This document shows positions 63,059-64,000 of a DNA stretch of 64,000 bases, one piece after another. Numbering within the stretch: the first letter of the stretch is position 1; every line of letters begins with the position of its first letter. The notes under the pieces are model-generated. The model did not search any database and was not told the DNA's origin. It saw nothing but the letters and a program-made list of their open reading frames with translations. The translations under genes and the position numbers were made by a program. Source of the stretch: Cuneatibacter caecimuris (GTDB taxonomy: Bacteria; Bacillota; Clostridia; Lachnospirales; Lachnospiraceae); assembly GCF_004216775.1 (NCBI RefSeq), contig NZ_SGXF01000006.1, forward strand, positions 124,001-188,000, written 5' to 3'.

Positions 63059-64000
63059 TTAACAAGTAACACGCCTTTCGGTGTAGTAATCTAACATTGA
63101 GATTAGTCCAAATGAGGCTAATCTCTTGTTATTTATAGCCACATTAACAGCGCCTTTGTTGCATACGTAGGCAATCCTTGACCCTGTATAAGCAACTCTC
63201 CGTGCTGTGTTTCTGTCTATTCCTAACTTTACAAGGTTCTTTTCTCTGTTTTGTGGCGTTTTCCAATGTTTCCAAATACACATGCGTAGTCTATAACGAA
63301 TGTTACTGTCCATTTTCGCACATAGCGTTTTCATGCTACCTGTCTTGAAGTAGTTAATCCACCCTCTGATTAATTCATTGAGTTTCTGCACTTTATTAGC
63401 GTTACTTACTCCCCAACTTCTGCAAGTGAGCTGTTTCATCTTCGTCTTGAATTTCGCTACAGATTTTTCATGTGGTTTTGCCTTAAATTGGTGTGCCCTA
63501 CTGTCAAAGTAGAATCCAAATCCAAGATACTTATGACCATTTGGTCTGTCTACCCTGCTCTTTGTCATATTTACCTTGAGCCCCAGTTTCTCTTCAATAA
63601 ACTTCGTGAGATTTCTCATCACTCTCTTTGCTGACATTTCACTTCCGGCCATAATAATACAGTCGTCTGCATATCTGACAAAGTTCAGTCCTCTTTGTTC
63701 CATTTCCTTATCAAGCTCATTTAACATGATATTGGCAAGGAGTGGTGACAGATTTCCTCCTTGTGGTGCTCCTATCGCAGATTCCTTGTATTCATCATCT
63801 ACCATGATTCCACTAACAAGAAACTTCCTGATCATTGAAATAACGTCTCCGTCCTTGATTGTTTTACCAATTAAGGTCATCAGTTTATCATGATTTACTG
63901 TATCAAAGAACTTCTCTAAGTCAATGTCAACAATCCAGTCATAGCCGTCATTCATCATATCTAGTGCTGTGATGATTGCCTGCTGGGCGCACCTATTCGG
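63059..64000 (-). CDS. ltrA: Group II intron reverse transcriptase/maturase (partial, N-terminus outside window)
   Basis: The C-terminal 313 residues are visible, open to the right edge. RT motifs are clear: DIDLEKFFDTVNHDKLM, GAPQGGNLSPLLANIML, the active-site YADD in FVRYADDCIIM, and KYLGFGFYF. A maturase (X) region with LNELIRGWINYFK follows. The protein ends soon after FGLISMLDYY, with no endonuclease domain, as in several bacterial intron classes. It would splice and move its host intron. Confidence 0.93.
   Translation of the reverse strand, partial: PNRCAQQAIITALDMMNDGYDWIVDIDLEKFFDTVNHDKLMTLIGKTIKDGDVISMIRKFLVSGIMVDDEYKESAIGAPQGGNLSPLLANIMLNELDKEMEQRGLNFVRYADDCIIMAGSEMSAKRVMRNLTKFIEEKLGLKVNMTKSRVDRPNGHKYLGFGFYFDSRAHQFKAKPHEKSVAKFKTKMKQLTCRSWGVSNANKVQKLNELIRGWINYFKTGSMKTLCAKMDSNIRYRLRMCIWKHWKTPQNREKNLVKLGIDRNTARRVAYTGSRIAYVCNKGAVNVAINNKRLASFGLISMLDYYTERRVTC

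Larger units (their letters stand above)
62971..64000 (-). mobile_element. Group II intron, 3' part (continues beyond the right edge)
   Basis: The minus strand carries the intron-encoded reverse transcriptase, then domain V (63018-63051) and a domain VI-like stem (GAAATTTCCC/GGGAAATTT), and ends CTACTCGAT near 62971. The 5' part and the 5' exon lie outside the window. Confidence 0.85.

Overview
The window reads as chromosome of a strictly anaerobic, low-to-medium GC Firmicute of the Lachnospiraceae type, probably a gut commensal. The evidence is an Rnf complex, a ferredoxin-type [FeFe] hydrogenase with a GltD-like partner, a rubredoxin, an L27 precursor with the Firmicutes Prp cleavage site, Lachnospiraceae-type proteins of unknown function, and strong AGGAGG ribosome-binding sites. 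No respiratory chain, phage, plasmid backbone or CRISPR array was seen.

Layout. 1-1080: the 5' part of a PurO-type IMP cyclohydrolase gene (minus strand), behind a ZTP riboswitch and an intervening repeat element, then tRNA-Thr(CGU). 1150-7610: a six-gene minus-strand polyamine operon (speD, speA-type decarboxylase, speE, speB, carboxyspermidine dehydrogenase, nspC) with a terminator in its leader. 8.1-12.1 kb: an SsuBC-type ABC importer, a DegV protein and an M18 aminopeptidase. 12.2-15.8 kb: a hypothetical protein, htpG with a perfect CIRCE operator, and an SDR oxidoreductase. 15.8-24.6 kb: two minus-strand housekeeping groups (yhbY-nadD-yqeK-rsfS-dCMP deaminase-TPR/DUF4037/DUF4125-PHP, and rplU-prp-rpmA-obgE). 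24.6-29 kb: queT under a preQ1-I-like riboswitch, a 59-residue Cys-rich protein, PdaA-type deacetylase, a ferritin-like protein and a GH3 enzyme. 29-32.9 kb: an AraC regulator and a TetR-ABC exporter operon. 32.9-38.8 kb: hydrogenase pair, Gx, NusG_II and ApbE. 38.8-43 kb: an accessory stretch with an AlkZ-like protein, two secreted proteins that share a repeated helical module, and a HEAT-like protein. 43-48.4 kb: rnfCDGEAB and rubredoxin. 48.4-55.6 kb: a YhfC-like membrane protein, the DUF512-der-plsY-gpsA-vanZ operon, and prs. 55.7-64 kb: ABC-F protein, an AraC/sugar-isomerase pair, smpB, rnr, and the 3' part of a group II intron that runs off the right edge.

How it works together. Energy and redox genes dominate the middle: hydrogenase, Rnf and rubredoxin would share the ferredoxin/NAD(P) pool, and ApbE would attach FMN to RnfG and RnfD. 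The polyamine operon encodes two complete routes from putrescine to spermidine, which is unusual in one transcript. Several leaders are regulatory RNAs (ZTP, preQ1-I-like, an unidentified speD leader).

The most notable unexplained signal is a dispersed structured repeat. It is centred on an 18-bp inverted repeat containing TTTCATAGGAAAC, joined to a GC-rich cruciform and a terminator-like hairpin. Copies or fragments lie near 0.65, 7.65, 20.2, 27.1, 43.0 and 57.5 kb. Three copies sit in the 5' leaders of operons. A second, unrelated 69-bp repeat pair lies beside smpB.
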